Below are positions 5,330-6,130 of a stretch of 6,130 nucleotides of DNA, piece after piece. A program made the translations under genes and the position numbers. Positions within the stretch are counted from its first letter, which is position 1, and every line of letters starts with the position of its first letter. Under the pieces are notes generated by a model. The model did no database searches and was not told where the DNA came from. It saw only the letters and a list, made by a program, of their open reading frames with translations. Origin of the DNA: Clostridia bacterium (lineage in GTDB: Bacteria; Bacillota; Clostridia; Oscillospirales; Butyricicoccaceae); NCBI GenBank assembly GCA_017560175.1, contig JAFYOK010000266.1:1-6130 (forward strand), written 5' to 3'.

Positions 5330-6130
5330 ATGAACTACAACAGAAAACATCGCAGCTTCGGCTTATGGAAGCGCACAACGGCGGCAGCCATGGCACTTTG
5401 CCTCGGCCTGTCGAGCCTGCCCATGTCCGGTCTTGCTGCAGATGGGAAAAAGTACAGCCGCACCGACACCCTTGCCCATGGCCTGACCCTCTATCAGGAG
5501 CAGACCAAAACGGCAGATGGCCGCGGCGGACAGACCTATATTTATGAATACACCCCCGGCGAGAAGACCGGCGTTCTGGTGGCTTACGGCGATGAACTCT
5601 ACGGAAAGTCGGACATCAATACGGTCGTCAACTATGCGGAAGCACAGGGACATACTGTTATGGCCGCCTTCAATGCCGACTTTTTCAGTATGGCCACCGG
5701 TTTGCCCACCGGCCTGGTCGTGCGTGAAGGCCGACTGGTTTCTTCGGATGGTGCATGGAATGCCATCGGCTTCCGGGAAGACGGTACCGCTATTATTGGT
5801 GCCCCCAAGCTGGATATCACCTTTGCAATCAATGGCGGCCAGCGCTTCCGTGTATCGGCTCTCAATAAGGTGCGAGACGGCAGCGGAGCTTTCCTTTATT
5901 CCTATGATTACGGCCCTTCTACCTATCTGACGGCCGAAGGTCCTTCGGTGCTGCTGCGTAAGGTCGACAGCAGCGACTACCTGACCATGGGCGGCTCGAT
6001 CACCCTGGAGGTCGTCGAGGCCGGTATGGTCAAGGGTGCGACCGCATTGACCGAAGACCTGTTTGTTCTGACCCATCAGATGGGCAAGGACATTGGTATC
6101 GATCTGACCACTCTGCAGGCAGGAGATACC
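5330..6130 (+). CDS. Secreted phosphodiester glycosidase family protein (NAGPA domain), 3'-truncated by window
   Basis: The frame is open from ATG 5330 to the end of the window, 267 codons, with no stop; the gene continues beyond. Residues 1-37 are a signal peptide: basic NYNRKHRSFGLWKR, hydrophobic TAAAMALCLGLSSLPMSG, and a probable cleavage near LAA-D (36-38). The mature part begins the NAGPA-type phosphodiester glycosidase fold, with the hallmark region FNADFFSMATGLPTGLVVRE (114-133), equivalent to the NG-FF...G-P-G-V-R-G pattern of the family, followed by GRLVSSDG. Members remove sugar residues linked by phosphodiester bonds (the human uncovering enzyme is the type case); bacterial ones are often annotated as exopolysaccharide-biosynthesis proteins, and their substrates are mostly unknown. 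Later stretches (YSYDYGPSTYLTAEGPSVLL, then a beta-rich ITLEVVEAGM) probably belong to an inserted or following part of the domain. It is divergent from the EIIC-like gene. Confidence 0.85.
   Translation, partial: MNYNRKHRSFGLWKRTTAAAMALCLGLSSLPMSGLAADGKKYSRTDTLAHGLTLYQEQTKTADGRGGQTYIYEYTPGEKTGVLVAYGDELYGKSDINTVVNYAEAQGHTVMAAFNADFFSMATGLPTGLVVREGRLVSSDGAWNAIGFREDGTAIIGAPKLDITFAINGGQRFRVSALNKVRDGSGAFLYSYDYGPSTYLTAEGPSVLLRKVDSSDYLTMGGSITLEVVEAGMVKGATALTEDLFVLTHQMGKDIGIDLTTLQAGDT

Noticed and set aside
5363..6076. 237-residue - strand open frame in the last part of the window
   Set aside because: The + strand frame from 5330 has a ribosome binding site, a signal peptide and the NAGPA hallmark region, and stays open to the end; the - strand frame is its shadow.

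Overview
The window looks like chromosomal core DNA from a moderately GC-rich Bacillota (Clostridia, perhaps an Oscillospiraceae/Ruminococcaceae-type gut anaerobe). The evidence is the lepA-hemW gene order, strong AAGGAGG-type ribosome binding sites, TTGACA/TATAAT promoters, hairpin-plus-T terminators, and the protein families present. The genus cannot be fixed from sequence alone. I see no tRNA, rRNA, CRISPR array, insertion sequence or prophage gene, and no gene-free stretch longer than 300 bases.

Layout. (1) Positions 3-1418, + strand: the 3' end of lepA (elongation factor 4), then hemW (radical-SAM heme chaperone) 3 bases later, closed by a hairpin at 1423-1452. (2) Positions 1470-2291, - strand: an unusual 273-residue protein with a helical N-terminus, two zinc-ribbon-like CxxC pairs and, between them, seven CCCGH units in a perfect 12-residue repeat (23 Cys and 19 His in about 80 residues). 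It converges on hemW and shares the hairpin. (3) Positions 2477-3187, + strand: a TcdA/ThiF-like E1 enzyme, transcribed divergently from the repeat protein; the two promoters lie back to back between 2328 and 2446. (4) Positions 3225-3899, - strand: a membrane-anchored or secreted N-acetylmuramoyl-L-alanine amidase converging on tcdA, with another shared hairpin at 3191-3222. (5) Positions 4058-5071, - strand: a polytopic membrane protein of the PTS_EIIC_2/PfoR-like family, with its own terminator and an extended -10 promoter whose predicted start point falls on a striking inverted repeat (5097-5132). (6) Positions 5330-6130 and beyond, + strand: a secreted phosphodiester glycosidase (NAGPA domain), cut off by the window edge.

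Most genes are single transcription units with recognisable promoter, ribosome binding site and terminator; only lepA-hemW looks like an operon. No multi-gene pathway is assembled here. The two loci most worth attention are the Cys/His repeat protein, a candidate metal-binding or redox protein, and the inverted repeat at the promoter of the EIIC-like transporter, a candidate repressor operator.
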